A stretch of DNA of 64,000 nucleotides from Marinobacter nauticus (GCF_019801015.1 NZ_JAHVJZ010000005.1:248001-312000), one strand, 5' to 3'. Shown: positions 27,533 through 36,124, counted from the stretch's first letter. A program made the numbers and translations. The notes: generated by a model not told the origin, from the sequence alone.

Positions 27533-28591
27533 TCAGCGCTCTTTGTACTGAATGCTGCCGTCTGCCTTGATCTCGTCATACCAGACATTGTGGTGCTGCT
27601 TGGCCCAGTTCTCATCCACGTAACCACTGACCATCGCGGGGAAACCGCCTTCCGACAGCACCGTCGCCATAAAGATGTGCACCACGGTAAAACCGGTGAG
27701 CACAATGGCGGAGATGCCGTGGATGTAGATGGCCAGCAGGCTGGCATTCCGGCTCGGCTCCACCTGCTCAGGGAACAGCATCACGATGCCGGAACCGATG
27801 ATGGCCAGACCAAAGATGGTGAAGCTCCAGAACCACAACTTCTCACCGGCATTGGAGAACCCGGAATCCGGGTGCTTGCCTTTGAACGGTCCGAAGTTGA
27901 GGTATCCCCCCACCACCATAAACCACTTCAGATCATAGGCGGCCGGGAAGTTGTGCTTCATCCAGCGCAGCATCGCGATCACGGCAAAGATGGCAAAGGG
28001 GATCGCCATGTAGTCGTGAATCGGCTTGGCAATGGCGGCCAGTGCCGCAACGCCATCCGGTCCCAGGAAGGAACCGAAGACGAAGCGTCCTGCCATCAGC
28101 GACAGACCCGTAAGGATCAGCAGAATGCAGGGGATCGCCATCAGCCAGTGCACCAGGATGTCCACTTTTGGCCAGCGCAACACATCCACGCCGGAATAGC
28201 CTTTCTCCAACTTGGCTGCGCCGTTAACCAGCACAAACAGCGCGAAGATCACGATCATGCCGAACAGCGCCAGCGCCAACACCTGAGACAACCAACCGGC
28301 CCGCGCCTGGATCAGCGTCGGGTCATAGGTGTTGATCAGGTTGTTGTGGAACCGGCTGTGGGAATTGGTGGTTCCCACCTCCCCGTCTTTGACCGCACTC
28401 CACATCGGATCCAGCTCACCGGGTGCGGCGGGCGCTTCCCCCGCCACCTCCGCAGCCTGTGCCGCCATCACAGCTTGCACCAACTGAGCATCGGCATCCG
28501 GCGGCGTGTCACTGGCCAGGGCGGGAACGGCCAGAGCCGCCCCCAGCACCAGACTCAGCAATCCGCGCTGGAGCATATCTAAGAGTTTCAT
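27533..28591 (-). CDS. fdhC: Formate dehydrogenase subunit gamma (cytochrome b), operon 3
   Basis: 352 residues from the ATG at 28591, which has AGGAGG upstream; an in-frame start 48 bp further up would overlap fdhB3. The signal peptide (LLSLVLGAALAVPALA) is followed by a longer, Ala/Pro-rich periplasmic region than in copies 1 and 2, then the cytochrome b fold (KVDILVHWLMAIP, KPIHDYMAIPF, FTVVHIFMATVLSEGG). The most divergent gamma subunit. Starts 16 bp after fdhB3. Confidence 0.92.
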   Translation of the reverse strand: MKLLDMLQRGLLSLVLGAALAVPALASDTPPDADAQLVQAVMAAQAAEVAGEAPAAPGELDPMWSAVKDGEVGTTNSHSRFHNNLINTYDPTLIQARAGWLSQVLALALFGMIVIFALFVLVNGAAKLEKGYSGVDVLRWPKVDILVHWLMAIPCILLILTGLSLMAGRFVFGSFLGPDGVAALAAIAKPIHDYMAIPFAIFAVIAMLRWMKHNFPAAYDLKWFMVVGGYLNFGPFKGKHPDSGFSNAGEKLWFWSFTIFGLAIIGSGIVMLFPEQVEPSRNASLLAIYIHGISAIVLTGFTVVHIFMATVLSEGGFPAMVSGYVDENWAKQHHNVWYDEIKADGSIQYKER

Positions 28592-28607
28592 AACCCTTCC
28601 TCCTTGC

Positions 28608-29186
28608 TCAGCTGTCCCAGCCGGCCTCAGGGGCACCACGTACCGCCACCCGCTGCCGGAAGATCTGGGAGATCACTTCCGCATCGCCAGCGAGCAGAGA
28701 CTTGGTGGAGCACACCTCAGCACAGAACGGCAGTTTGCCTTCCGCAATGCGGTTGGCACCGTACAGGCGCGCTTCCTTCTCGGAACCCGGTTCCGCATCC
28801 GGACCGCCGGCGCAATAGGTGCATTTGTCCATCTTGCCCCGAGCACCGAACGCCGTCTGTTTCGGGAACTGTGGCGCACCGAAGGGGCAGGCGTACAGGC
28901 AATAACCGCAACCAATGCACTTGTCCTTGCTGTGACGGATGATCCCTTCTTCGGTCCGCTCAAAGCAGTCCGCCGGGCATACCGCCATGCAAGGCGCGTC
29001 GGAGCAGTGCATGCAGGCCACCGAAATGGACACCTCCTTGCCCTCAACCCCGTCGTTCATGGTCACCACGCGCCGGCGGGCAATGCCCCACTCCAACGCG
29101 CTGTTATTGGCGTTTTTACAGGCGACAGTACACCCGTTGCACTCGATGCAGCGTTTGGTGTCGCACAGAAATTTCATCGTAGCCAT
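28608..29186 (-). CDS. fdhB: Formate dehydrogenase iron-sulfur subunit beta, operon 3
   Basis: 192 residues with the same four-cluster pattern as copies 1 and 2 (CIECNGCTVAC, MHCSDAPCMAVCP, CIGCGYCLYACPFG, KCTYC with late CAEVC) but clearly more diverged. The C-terminus differs (RVAVRGAPEAGWDS). No membrane anchor. Starts 14 bp after fdhA3. Confidence 0.94.
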   Translation of the reverse strand: MATMKFLCDTKRCIECNGCTVACKNANNSALEWGIARRRVVTMNDGVEGKEVSISVACMHCSDAPCMAVCPADCFERTEEGIIRHSKDKCIGCGYCLYACPFGAPQFPKQTAFGARGKMDKCTYCAGGPDAEPGSEKEARLYGANRIAEGKLPFCAEVCSTKSLLAGDAEVISQIFRQRVAVRGAPEAGWDS

Positions 29187-29200
29187 AGTGACTCCCGTCC

Positions 29201-32065
29201 TTAAGCCTTGGTGATCTGGCAGAGCGACACTTTGGTCTCCTGCATCTGGGTAACGATGTCATAGCCGTAGGTCAGGGCCGTGTTGGCCGATTCCCCCTGG
29301 ACATATGGCACCGTGCCATCGGGATACCTCGGCACCAGGGATTCCCCCTCGAAGATCCCGGCAAAGTGATAGGGCATAAAGCACTCGCCCGGAATCACCC
29401 GCTCAGTTACCAACGCATGGATATACAGTTTCGGTCCTTCCGGTGAGTGCAGTACCACTGCATCCCCGTCCTGGATCCCACGATCCGCCGCGTCGGCCGG
29501 GTTGATCTCAACAAACATGGTTTGCTGCAACTCCGCCAGCCACGGGTTGGAACGGGTTTCCTCACCGCCACCTTCGTATTCCACCAATCGACCGGACGTC
29601 ACCACCATGGGGAACTTCTTGTCCAGATCTTCGGCCATCACCTTCTCCTGAATGGAGCGGTACAGGGTCGGAAGACGGGCCACCTGGCGATCTTCATAAC
29701 TCGGGTACTTGACCATCAGATCACGACGCGGCGAGTACAACGGCTCACGGTGGATCGGGATCTCATCCGGGAAGGTCCAGACACGACAGCGGGCCCGGGC
29801 ATTACCGTACGGGATACAGCCATGTTTCATGGCCACCCGTTGGATGCCGCCGGACAGGTCGGTCTTCCAGTTGCGGCCTTCGGCAGCCACCTTTTCCTCA
29901 GCTGTCAGTTCATCCCACCAACCCAACTGCTTCAGCATATCCGCAGTGAATTCCGGGAAACCCTCACCGATGTCGTTGCCCAGAGAGCCCGGGTCATCCG
30001 CCAGCAGGTTTTCACCTTCGTACTCGACACCGAAGCGGGCACGGAAGTTACCGCCCCCCTCCATCACGTGCTTGGAGGTGTCGTAAAGGATGTGAGTACC
30101 GGGGTGTTTCAGCTCCGCGGTGCCCCAGCACGGCCATGGCAAACCATAGGTTTCGCCTTTGCATGGCCCCCCTTTGGCTTGCAGGTCTTCCCACTCGAAC
30201 GTGCCCCAGTTTTCCTGGTGCTGCTTGAGTCGTTCGGGAGATTGACCGGTATAGCCCACGGTCCACATGCCGCGGTTGTACTCACGGGTAATGTCCTCAA
30301 TCAGCGGTACGCTGCCCTGAACCTCGATGTTCTTGAACATCTGGTCAGCGAAGCCCAGCTTCTTGGCAAACAGGTACATGATTTCGTGGTCCGGCTTGGA
30401 CTCGAACACCGGCTCCACCACCTGACTGCGCCATTGCAGCGAGCGGTTGGAGTTGGACACGGAGCCGTAGGTTTCGAACTGCGTGGCCGCCGGCAACAGA
30501 TAAACGCCGTCAGTACGGGTGTGCATCACCCCGGCCATGGTGGGATAGGGATCCACCACCACCACCGCGTCCATCTTGTTCAGTGCGGCGCGCACTTCAC
30601 GACCGCGGGTTTCGGTGTTCACCGACTGCCCGAGGAACCAGGCCAACCGAACGTTGTCTTTCTGACCCAGTTTGGCGGTGTCTTCCATCACGCCATCGTG
30701 CCAGCGTGAACAGGGGATACCGGCCGAGGTCATCGGCTGTTTACCCAGGTAGGTGCCCTGGTCAAAACGGGATTTCACCCAGTCGTAGTCCAGCTCCCAC
30801 ACCCGTGACCAGTGCTGCCAGGCACCTGCGGACAGGCCGTAGTAGCCGGGCAGGTTGTCGAACAGCAGGCCAAAGTCGGTGGCACCCTGCACGTTATCGT
30901 GACCACGGAAGATGTTGGCGCCGCCACCGGATACGCCCATGTTGCCCAGCGCCAGCTGCAAAATGCAGTAAGCCCGGGTATTGGCGTTACCAATGGTGTG
31001 CTGCGTCCCACCCATACACCAGACAATGGTGCCGGGGCGGTTGTCGGCCAGCATTTTCGCAACACGGTAAACCTGTTTCTCACCGGCGCTGCAGATGTTC
31101 TCCACCTCATCCGGCGGGTACTTCTTCACCTCTTCGCGAATCGCATCCAGACCCCAGACTCGGCGGGCAACAAAGTCTTTGTCTTCCCAGCCATTCTCAA
31201 AGATGTGCCAGAGCAGGCCATAGACAAACGGAATGTCCGTACCGGGTCGAATATGCACGTACTCGTCGGCGTGAGCCGCAGTACGGGTGAAGCGGGGATC
31301 GACCACGATCATCTTGGAGCCGCGCTCTTTGGCGGTGAGGATATGCTGCATCGCTACCGGGTGGGCTTCGGCGGCATTGGAACCGATGAAGATCATGCTC
31401 TTACTGTTGTGCATATCGTTGTAAGAGTTGGTCATCGCGCCGTAGCCCCAGGTGTTGGCCACACCGGCTACTGTGGTGGAGTGGCAAATCCGGGCGGAGT
31501 GGTCGACATTGTTGGTGCCCCACATCGCAGCGAATTTGCGGTACAGGTAAGATTGCTCATTGTTGGTCTTGGCGGAACCCATAAAGTAGATGGAATCCGG
31601 ACCGGACTCTTCGCGGATCTTGAGCATCAGATCGCCGACCTCGTTCACCGCTTCTTCCCAGGACAGCTTCTTCCACTTGCCGCCTTCCAGCTTCATCGGA
31701 TACTTGACCCGCTTTTCGCTGTGGGTGTGGTGAATCACCGACGCCCCTTTGGCACAGTGGCCACCGCGGTTGATCGGATGATCAAACGCCGGTTCCTGGT
31801 CAACCCAGACGCCATTCTTGACCTTGGCGTACAGGCCACAACCCACAGAGCAGTGGGAACAGATGGTCTTGACCGTTTTCAGGTCGCCGCCACCGGAAGA
31901 CTCTGCGGCTTCCACCTTACGGACCATCCCCTGCCCCAACATGGAGGCAGCGGCGATACCACCGGCGGTGACACCCGCGTTCTTCAGGAATTGACGACGA
32001 TTTAGCCCCAGCGACTTCTTATCAGAAGTGACTGTATTTGTTGGCATTGAACGTGTGAGTTTCAT
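29201..32065 (-). CDS. fdhA: Formate dehydrogenase catalytic subunit alpha (Cys type), operon 3
   Basis: 954 residues with Tat signal NRRQFLKNAGVTAGG, [4Fe-4S] ligands C69, C72, C76, C104 and catalytic Cys194 in ARICHSTT. Closer to FdhA1 than to FdhA2 in the cluster loop (ICSHCSVGCG) and active-site regions. This copy is linked directly to the accessory genes (TorD chaperone, polyferredoxin, DUF3306, DUF3305) and may be transcribed from their sigma-54 promoter. Lies 11 bp after fdhX3. Confidence 0.95.
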   Translation of the reverse strand: MKLTRSMPTNTVTSDKKSLGLNRRQFLKNAGVTAGGIAAASMLGQGMVRKVEAAESSGGGDLKTVKTICSHCSVGCGLYAKVKNGVWVDQEPAFDHPINRGGHCAKGASVIHHTHSEKRVKYPMKLEGGKWKKLSWEEAVNEVGDLMLKIREESGPDSIYFMGSAKTNNEQSYLYRKFAAMWGTNNVDHSARICHSTTVAGVANTWGYGAMTNSYNDMHNSKSMIFIGSNAAEAHPVAMQHILTAKERGSKMIVVDPRFTRTAAHADEYVHIRPGTDIPFVYGLLWHIFENGWEDKDFVARRVWGLDAIREEVKKYPPDEVENICSAGEKQVYRVAKMLADNRPGTIVWCMGGTQHTIGNANTRAYCILQLALGNMGVSGGGANIFRGHDNVQGATDFGLLFDNLPGYYGLSAGAWQHWSRVWELDYDWVKSRFDQGTYLGKQPMTSAGIPCSRWHDGVMEDTAKLGQKDNVRLAWFLGQSVNTETRGREVRAALNKMDAVVVVDPYPTMAGVMHTRTDGVYLLPAATQFETYGSVSNSNRSLQWRSQVVEPVFESKPDHEIMYLFAKKLGFADQMFKNIEVQGSVPLIEDITREYNRGMWTVGYTGQSPERLKQHQENWGTFEWEDLQAKGGPCKGETYGLPWPCWGTAELKHPGTHILYDTSKHVMEGGGNFRARFGVEYEGENLLADDPGSLGNDIGEGFPEFTADMLKQLGWWDELTAEEKVAAEGRNWKTDLSGGIQRVAMKHGCIPYGNARARCRVWTFPDEIPIHREPLYSPRRDLMVKYPSYEDRQVARLPTLYRSIQEKVMAEDLDKKFPMVVTSGRLVEYEGGGEETRSNPWLAELQQTMFVEINPADAADRGIQDGDAVVLHSPEGPKLYIHALVTERVIPGECFMPYHFAGIFEGESLVPRYPDGTVPYVQGESANTALTYGYDIVTQMQETKVSLCQITKA

Positions 32066-32076
32066 CCGTAACCTCC

Positions 32077-32271
32077 TTATTTCCGCAGGGACGCGTAGTA
32101 GGCTAGGACATGGGGAGATTCACGATAACCGGATGGTTTCGTGACGGGTTTGGCCTCAGTCGGGGACGTCTGGGCCTGAACCGCACCGCTTGAGAGGGCA
32201 ACAGCGCCCGCACCAAGGCCGAGGGCCTTCAGTGCGCGGCGGCGGTCCAATCGGGTTTGCCGATCGTTCAT
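32077..32271 (-). CDS. fdhX: Small Tat-signal protein of FDH region (FdhX), operon 3
   Basis: A 64-residue protein with a less canonical twin-arginine region (DRRRALKALGLGAGAVAL) and the conserved ending GYRESPHVLAYYASLRK. GGAGGTG stands 3 bp before the ATG and sits inside a predicted hairpin (32272-32288). The gene links the accessory genes upstream with fdhA3 downstream. Confidence 0.85.
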   Translation of the reverse strand: MNDRQTRLDRRRALKALGLGAGAVALSSGAVQAQTSPTEAKPVTKPSGYRESPHVLAYYASLRK

Positions 32272-32288
32272 AACACCTCCGTGGTGTT
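32272..32288 (-). promoter_or_regulatory. Hairpin covering the fdhX3 ribosome-binding site
   Basis: AACACC-ACGGA-GGTGTT on the minus strand can fold into a 6-bp stem that includes most of the GGAGGTG Shine-Dalgarno, immediately before the fdhX3 ATG. This could limit translation initiation; inference only. Confidence 0.4.
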
Positions 32289-32298
32289 GTGGGATTTA

Positions 32299-32325
32299 GG
32301 TGGGGCAACAGCCCTCTGCCCCACC
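32299..32325 (-). promoter_or_regulatory. Strong intra-operon hairpin between TorD gene and fdhX3
   Basis: GGTGGGGCA and TGCCCCACC form a perfect 9-bp stem with a 9-nt loop. No U tract follows, so it is not a classical terminator. It may stabilise or process the mRNA at the junction between accessory and structural genes. Confidence 0.5.
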
Positions 32326-32365
32326 ACCGGAACCTTTACCCATCCGGTCTGGCTTTAGGCGGTCC

Positions 32366-32992
32366 TCAGCCGGCCTGCTCTACCTGTACATCCAAAAGCA
32401 GGTTGCCAAACTCCACCTTTTCAGCCGCAAAGAACGCCTGCCCCAGGGCCGCAACGGCCACATAGAACGACGCGTTCTTGGCGCCAGCCAGATCGGTAAA
32501 GAACTGGTCTACCCAGGTCGCCAGGTGCTTCTGCCAGAACTGAATCTGATCCTGCTGCCGGCCTTCCAGCAGCAAAAACGCCATCACTTCACACAGAGCG
32601 GCCAGGTGATCCTCGGGCTCTTTCACATTCTCTTCGCGGGCAAAACCCAGACGGGCCAGATCCTGACGCAGCAGCGCCAGAGGCTGGTCCATCAGGGAGC
32701 CGGTCAGGTACCAGCTGACGTAGGGGATCACTTCCCCATGCCCCAGACCGATGAAGAGGTTGAAAAACTCATCATCCAACTGGCGGTCCTGATGGGCCTG
32801 AGCCGCCAGTTTCAGGCCATGCCAGGCCTTAGCCATATCACTGTCGTTGTCTTCGTCCAGCTCCAGTTCCGCCAGGAACTGCATCAGTTCCGGAGCGGGA
32901 ACCTGACGCAGCAGAGCGGACAGCAGCTGATAGATGTCAGCGCGAAGCTGCTGGTGTTCGGATACGACCCGGGTGGTTTGTTGTTCAGTCAT
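32366..32992 (-). CDS. TorD/DmsD-family chaperone for formate dehydrogenase
   Basis: A 208-residue all-helical cytoplasmic chaperone. The pattern RADIYQLLSALLRQVP at the N-terminus, then FFNLFIGLGHGEVIPYVSWYLTGSLM (the E/Y-x-x-L-F-I-G and PY-x-S-x-Y blocks) and EPEDHLAALCEVMAFLL, is typical of TorD proteins that protect a molybdoenzyme and its Tat signal before export. Placement between the polyferredoxin and fdhXABC 3 indicates FdhA as client (FdhT-like). SD GAGGT. Confidence 0.88.
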   Translation of the reverse strand: MTEQQTTRVVSEHQQLRADIYQLLSALLRQVPAPELMQFLAELELDEDNDSDMAKAWHGLKLAAQAHQDRQLDDEFFNLFIGLGHGEVIPYVSWYLTGSLMDQPLALLRQDLARLGFAREENVKEPEDHLAALCEVMAFLLLEGRQQDQIQFWQKHLATWVDQFFTDLAGAKNASFYVAVAALGQAFFAAEKVEFGNLLLDVQVEQAG

Positions 32993-33004
32993 CGCTACCT
33001 CAAT

Positions 33005-34693
33005 TTAGACCCGGAGTTGCTTTTCGGGATCGTTCATGATGTCGGTGAACAGATCTTTCACCCGACAGTCTTCGCACATTTTCAATCGGTTCAGCGCATC
33101 GCCGGCAAAAGCACTGTGGCCAGACAACGCGGTGGTCATCTTCTCGATCACCGCTTTGGTGGCAAAGGGTTTGCCGCAGGTGATGCACTCAAAAGGCTCT
33201 TCCTCTTTCAGCACCCGCTGAGTCTGGCGCTGCTCACGGTCCAGCTGGACCCGCGAGGTCAGGGTGATCGCTTTCTCAGGACAGGCACCTTCGCAAAGAC
33301 CGCACTGCACGCAGGACTGTTCGGTGAACTTCAGTGCCGGGCTGTCGCCGCCATCCATCAGGGCTCGGGGCGGACAGAGTGCCGCACAGCTCATGCAGAG
33401 GGTGCACTTATCGACATCGACGTTCACGGTGCCGTAAGGGATGCGGGGCAGGGTCAGCACCTCGGTGCTGCCAGCGCTGGCGCCATTGATGTGGTCCAGG
33501 GCGTTGAACAGGGTGTCGCGCTTGGCCAGGTCTTTGCCAAAGGCCGCCACCGGCAGCTCGGCAAAACCGGCACTTTCTGCCAGCAGGCTGTCCAGCTGGT
33601 CCAGCTCAGCCACGCTGATCAGGCGAACCCGGTCAGCGTGCTCGCCGACCGCTTCCAGCAGGGTGGTGACCAACTGATGCTCACTGCGCAGCAGAGTCAT
33701 CAGGGTTTCCGGGGTCTGCTCAGTGGTCAGCACCATCACCTGACGGGCGCCCCATGCCAGGGTGGCCAGCCAGCTGTCGATGCCCGCCACTGCCACCTCT
33801 TCCAGAGCAATCGGCAGCACCCCACCCGGCATCTGACGCAGAGCGGACAGCGCGGCTTCACCCGCGCTTTCGTCGTGCAGCATGACCACAGGACGCTGAT
33901 CGGACAGCTCCTGGTAACGGGTCAGCAGGCGTTTGACGTAATCCTTGAGGATGGCGGGAGAGGGCTGATCGTAGGTCAGCGCACCAGTCGGACAGGCGGC
34001 GGTACAGCTGCCTGCACCGTGACACAGATGCGGATCCACAATGACCTGATTGTCGACGCTCTCAATGGCGTCGGCAGGGCAGACGTTGAGGCAGCGGGTA
34101 CAACCGTCGATGCCGCTGGAGTGGTGGGCACAGACGTCATAGTTCACTTTGACGTAGCGCGGCTTATCAAACTGGCCGATCAGTTCCGGCAGCTGGGCAA
34201 CAGCGGCAGCCAGTTTCTCTGCATCGTCGCCGACGTAGAAGTAGCCCGGCGGCAGCAGTTCCAGATTCAGGGCCGGTTGCTGGCCCATGTCCAGCACCAG
34301 ATCGTAATGAGGGCGACGCACTGCGCCCGGCGCCAGCTCCTGCTCAACACCGTCCACCTTGATAAAGGCCTGGAACTGACCCAGGAACCCTTTCAGGGAC
34401 ACGGTGCGGCTGAAGTAGGCGGGCAGGGATTCGGTGGCTTCGGCAGCGGCCATCACCTTCTCAAGGTGGGCTTCATCCTGACTGGTCACCGCTTCGGTGG
34501 CCACCAGAGTACGGCTGGCCATGCCACCCAGTTCGGCAGCCGCCAGGCGGATCAAATCTTCCGGCCCGATGATCAGCAGGTGGCCGGCAGTGGAATAGGA
34601 GACCGTCTGCGGGATCAGGTTCTCCAGCATGGTGACTTGGGCCAGGCTTTGCTCACGGGCCGGGTCCATCACCGGGATTTGGCTATTGCTCAC
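33005..34693 (-). CDS. Polyferredoxin-like 4Fe-4S protein of FDH cluster
   Basis: A 562-residue cytoplasmic protein starting with GTG (AGGA 8 bp upstream). Two ferredoxin-like modules are seen: CxxCxxxCP at about 198-205 with CHGAGSCTAACP near 224, and CTLCMSCAALCPP near 430 with CVQCGLCEGACP near 455. A C-terminal CITCGKPF...CEDC pair (about 503-538) could bind another metal. Homologues sit beside FDH genes in Shewanella, where they are needed for or linked to FDH maturation; the exact electron donor/acceptor is unknown. Confidence 0.85.
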   Translation of the reverse strand: MSNSQIPVMDPAREQSLAQVTMLENLIPQTVSYSTAGHLLIIGPEDLIRLAAAELGGMASRTLVATEAVTSQDEAHLEKVMAAAEATESLPAYFSRTVSLKGFLGQFQAFIKVDGVEQELAPGAVRRPHYDLVLDMGQQPALNLELLPPGYFYVGDDAEKLAAAVAQLPELIGQFDKPRYVKVNYDVCAHHSSGIDGCTRCLNVCPADAIESVDNQVIVDPHLCHGAGSCTAACPTGALTYDQPSPAILKDYVKRLLTRYQELSDQRPVVMLHDESAGEAALSALRQMPGGVLPIALEEVAVAGIDSWLATLAWGARQVMVLTTEQTPETLMTLLRSEHQLVTTLLEAVGEHADRVRLISVAELDQLDSLLAESAGFAELPVAAFGKDLAKRDTLFNALDHINGASAGSTEVLTLPRIPYGTVNVDVDKCTLCMSCAALCPPRALMDGGDSPALKFTEQSCVQCGLCEGACPEKAITLTSRVQLDREQRQTQRVLKEEEPFECITCGKPFATKAVIEKMTTALSGHSAFAGDALNRLKMCEDCRVKDLFTDIMNDPEKQLRV

Positions 34694-34783
34694 TCTACGT
34701 TTCCTAGTCGGTCGTTGCTCTTATCGTCACTGTGGCGGACTCTCCGCCGGATGCCGGCAACGCTCCCTGCCCCGATGGGGCCC

Positions 34784-34799
34784 CAGGTGCTCACACCTG
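34784..34799 (-). promoter_or_regulatory. Hairpin-rich 181-bp gap between DUF3306 gene and polyferredoxin gene
   Basis: CAGGTG-CTCA-CACCTG forms a perfect hairpin; CCCC-GAT-GGGG (34770-34780) and GGCGGA-GAG-TCCGCC-like arms lie beside it. The gap 34694-34874 interrupts an otherwise tight operon and holds no convincing gene or U tract. An mRNA processing or secondary promoter role is possible. Confidence 0.3.
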
Positions 34800-34874
34800 T
34801 TAGTGGATGGCTTCTTAAACTCAACAGAAGCTGCAAGGGATGTACCAGCACTGGTGATCGTTTTGTCGCCTGGA

Positions 34875-35507
34875 TTACGCCTCGCTCCGAGGTTTGTCCG
34901 GCTTGCCCGCTTCCTGCGGGTCATTTTGTCCAATACCCTCACGGATATTGGGTAATTCTGACGGAGTTTCAGCAGTGGCAGCTTGAGCCAGTTGGGGCTC
35001 TTTCACCGCTTCACTCGCGCTGTTGTCTTCCAGTTGCTGCTGCTTAGCGACCGCCTTGTCCACCTGCTCCACCGCTTCGGTAACATGGCGGAACACACTC
35101 TTGGCCACTTCGGCAGCCACCGCGGCACTCAACTTGGGCTGCGCGGCGTAATCCAGATCGTACTCACAGAGGCCGTCACGGATGTTGTACTGAGGCTGTT
35201 TCCACAACGCGCGCAGGGCTTCTTTGCGTTGGGTCGGATCGACGCCGGGTTTGAGGTAATCGGCAAAACTGCCGCCCTGCTCAATGGTCTCCGGATCCGG
35301 CAACGGGGCCTCTTCCGTCGCTTCAGCCTGTTCGGCCTGAGCGCCAGTCTGCTGCGACTCAGCGGCTTCAGCGGCTGTCGCCTCGGCGGATGGCCCGGAC
35401 TCGGCAACCTCTTCAGCTTCGGCGTGCTGTGTTTCCAGCGCCTGGGCGTCCTGCTCCTCCTGAGCCACATCCGCCTTACGCTGCTGCCAACGGGACAGGA
35501 AGCTCAT
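34875..35507 (-). CDS. DUF3306 domain protein of FDH cluster
   Basis: A 210-residue cytoplasmic protein. The N-terminal MSFLSRWQQRKADVA is characteristic of DUF3306. An Ala/Glu-rich low-complexity stretch follows (about 25-75), then the conserved core GGSFADYLKPGVDPTQRKEALRALW and QYNIRDGLCEYDLDYA (about 87-135). The ATG overlaps the DUF3305 stop by 4 bp, so translation is coupled. Found beside FDH genes in several proteobacteria; function unknown. Confidence 0.85.
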   Translation of the reverse strand: MSFLSRWQQRKADVAQEEQDAQALETQHAEAEEVAESGPSAEATAAEAAESQQTGAQAEQAEATEEAPLPDPETIEQGGSFADYLKPGVDPTQRKEALRALWKQPQYNIRDGLCEYDLDYAAQPKLSAAVAAEVAKSVFRHVTEAVEQVDKAVAKQQQLEDNSASEAVKEPQLAQAATAETPSELPNIREGIGQNDPQEAGKPDKPRSEA

Positions 35508-35968
35508 TCGCGACCCTCCTGACGGGCCTTCACTTCACCCCGAACGTCGATGTGCTTACGACGGTGCGCCTGGATCGGCGCTTCGCCGTGGCGGGTAATA
35601 AAGGATTCAATCCAGCAGCCGATCGCCTCAGGCACGGCGCAGGTCAGCACCGGGGTGTCCCCCTCCAGCGCACCCGCCGCGATGTTCTGGTTCGCCGTCA
35701 CTGACATCGGCACCGGTACCCCGTCGCCCTTGTCGTCACAGATAACGAACAGCTTGGGGTTCGCCAGGTCCAGATTGAGGCGGTAGTTGGCGCGCTCATC
35801 CAGAAACAGTTCGATGGCCACCAGGTGCGCCCCTTCCGGCTTGTCACCGGTGGCGGGCAGCAAACTCTCTACTTCCCAGTTGGTCTGGGTCCAACGGCCG
35901 ACCGTCACCTCTTTAGCTTTGAGGGTGACATAGAGGGGCCAGATCGATTCGCTGTGTTGCATTACCAC
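35504..35968 (-). CDS. DUF3305 domain protein of FDH cluster
   Basis: A 154-residue cytoplasmic protein with VTLKAKEVTVGRWTQTNWEVE near the N-terminus, a beta-strand-rich core (VAIELFLDERANYRLNLDLANPKLFVICDD) and ESFITRHGEAPIQAHRRKHIDVRGE near the end, the pattern of DUF3305. First gene of the leftward FDH accessory operon, about 60 bp downstream of a sigma-54-type promoter. Always seen with DUF3306; role unknown. Confidence 0.85.
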   Translation of the reverse strand: MVMQHSESIWPLYVTLKAKEVTVGRWTQTNWEVESLLPATGDKPEGAHLVAIELFLDERANYRLNLDLANPKLFVICDDKGDGVPVPMSVTANQNIAAGALEGDTPVLTCAVPEAIGCWIESFITRHGEAPIQAHRRKHIDVRGEVKARQEGRE

Positions 35969-36028
35969 GCTCCCGTGTCGAAGTGGATTGGGGCTACTGT
36001 CGCCGAAAATCCTAACTTATCGGACCTC

Positions 36029-36044
36029 TGCAAGTATTGTTCCA
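36029..36044 (-). promoter_or_regulatory. Sigma-54 promoter for DUF3305-...-FDH operon 3
   Basis: Minus-strand TGGAACAATACTTGCA has the invariant GG-N10-GC spacing of -24/-12 promoters (consensus TGGCAC-N5-TTGCA). It lies 60 bp before the DUF3305 start and points leftward. Confidence 0.8.
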
Positions 36045-36081
36045 TATTGAAACCCTCGCCACAGGATGATCCCCCTCACGC

Positions 36082-36124
36082 TTTTTGTCCCCACCGGGAC
36101 ATTTTGTCCTTGGTCAGTGGGACA
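36082..36124. promoter_or_regulatory. Operator array TGTCCC/GGGACA between divergent sigma-54 promoters
   Basis: TTTGTCCC-CACC-GGGACATT (36084-36103) is an inverted repeat with 6-bp core arms. Two further half-sites follow: TTTTGTCC at 36102 and GGGACA at 36119. The array lies 40-80 bp from the leftward and 60-100 bp from the rightward -24 element, where an NtrC-type activator would bind. The related repeat at 41545 lies next to such a regulator gene. Confidence 0.6.

Noticed and set aside
34727-34942. 71-codon minus-strand frame in the gap between the DUF3306 and polyferredoxin genes
   Set aside because: Overlaps the DUF3306 3' end, has no ribosome-binding site and shadow-like Arg/Pro composition.
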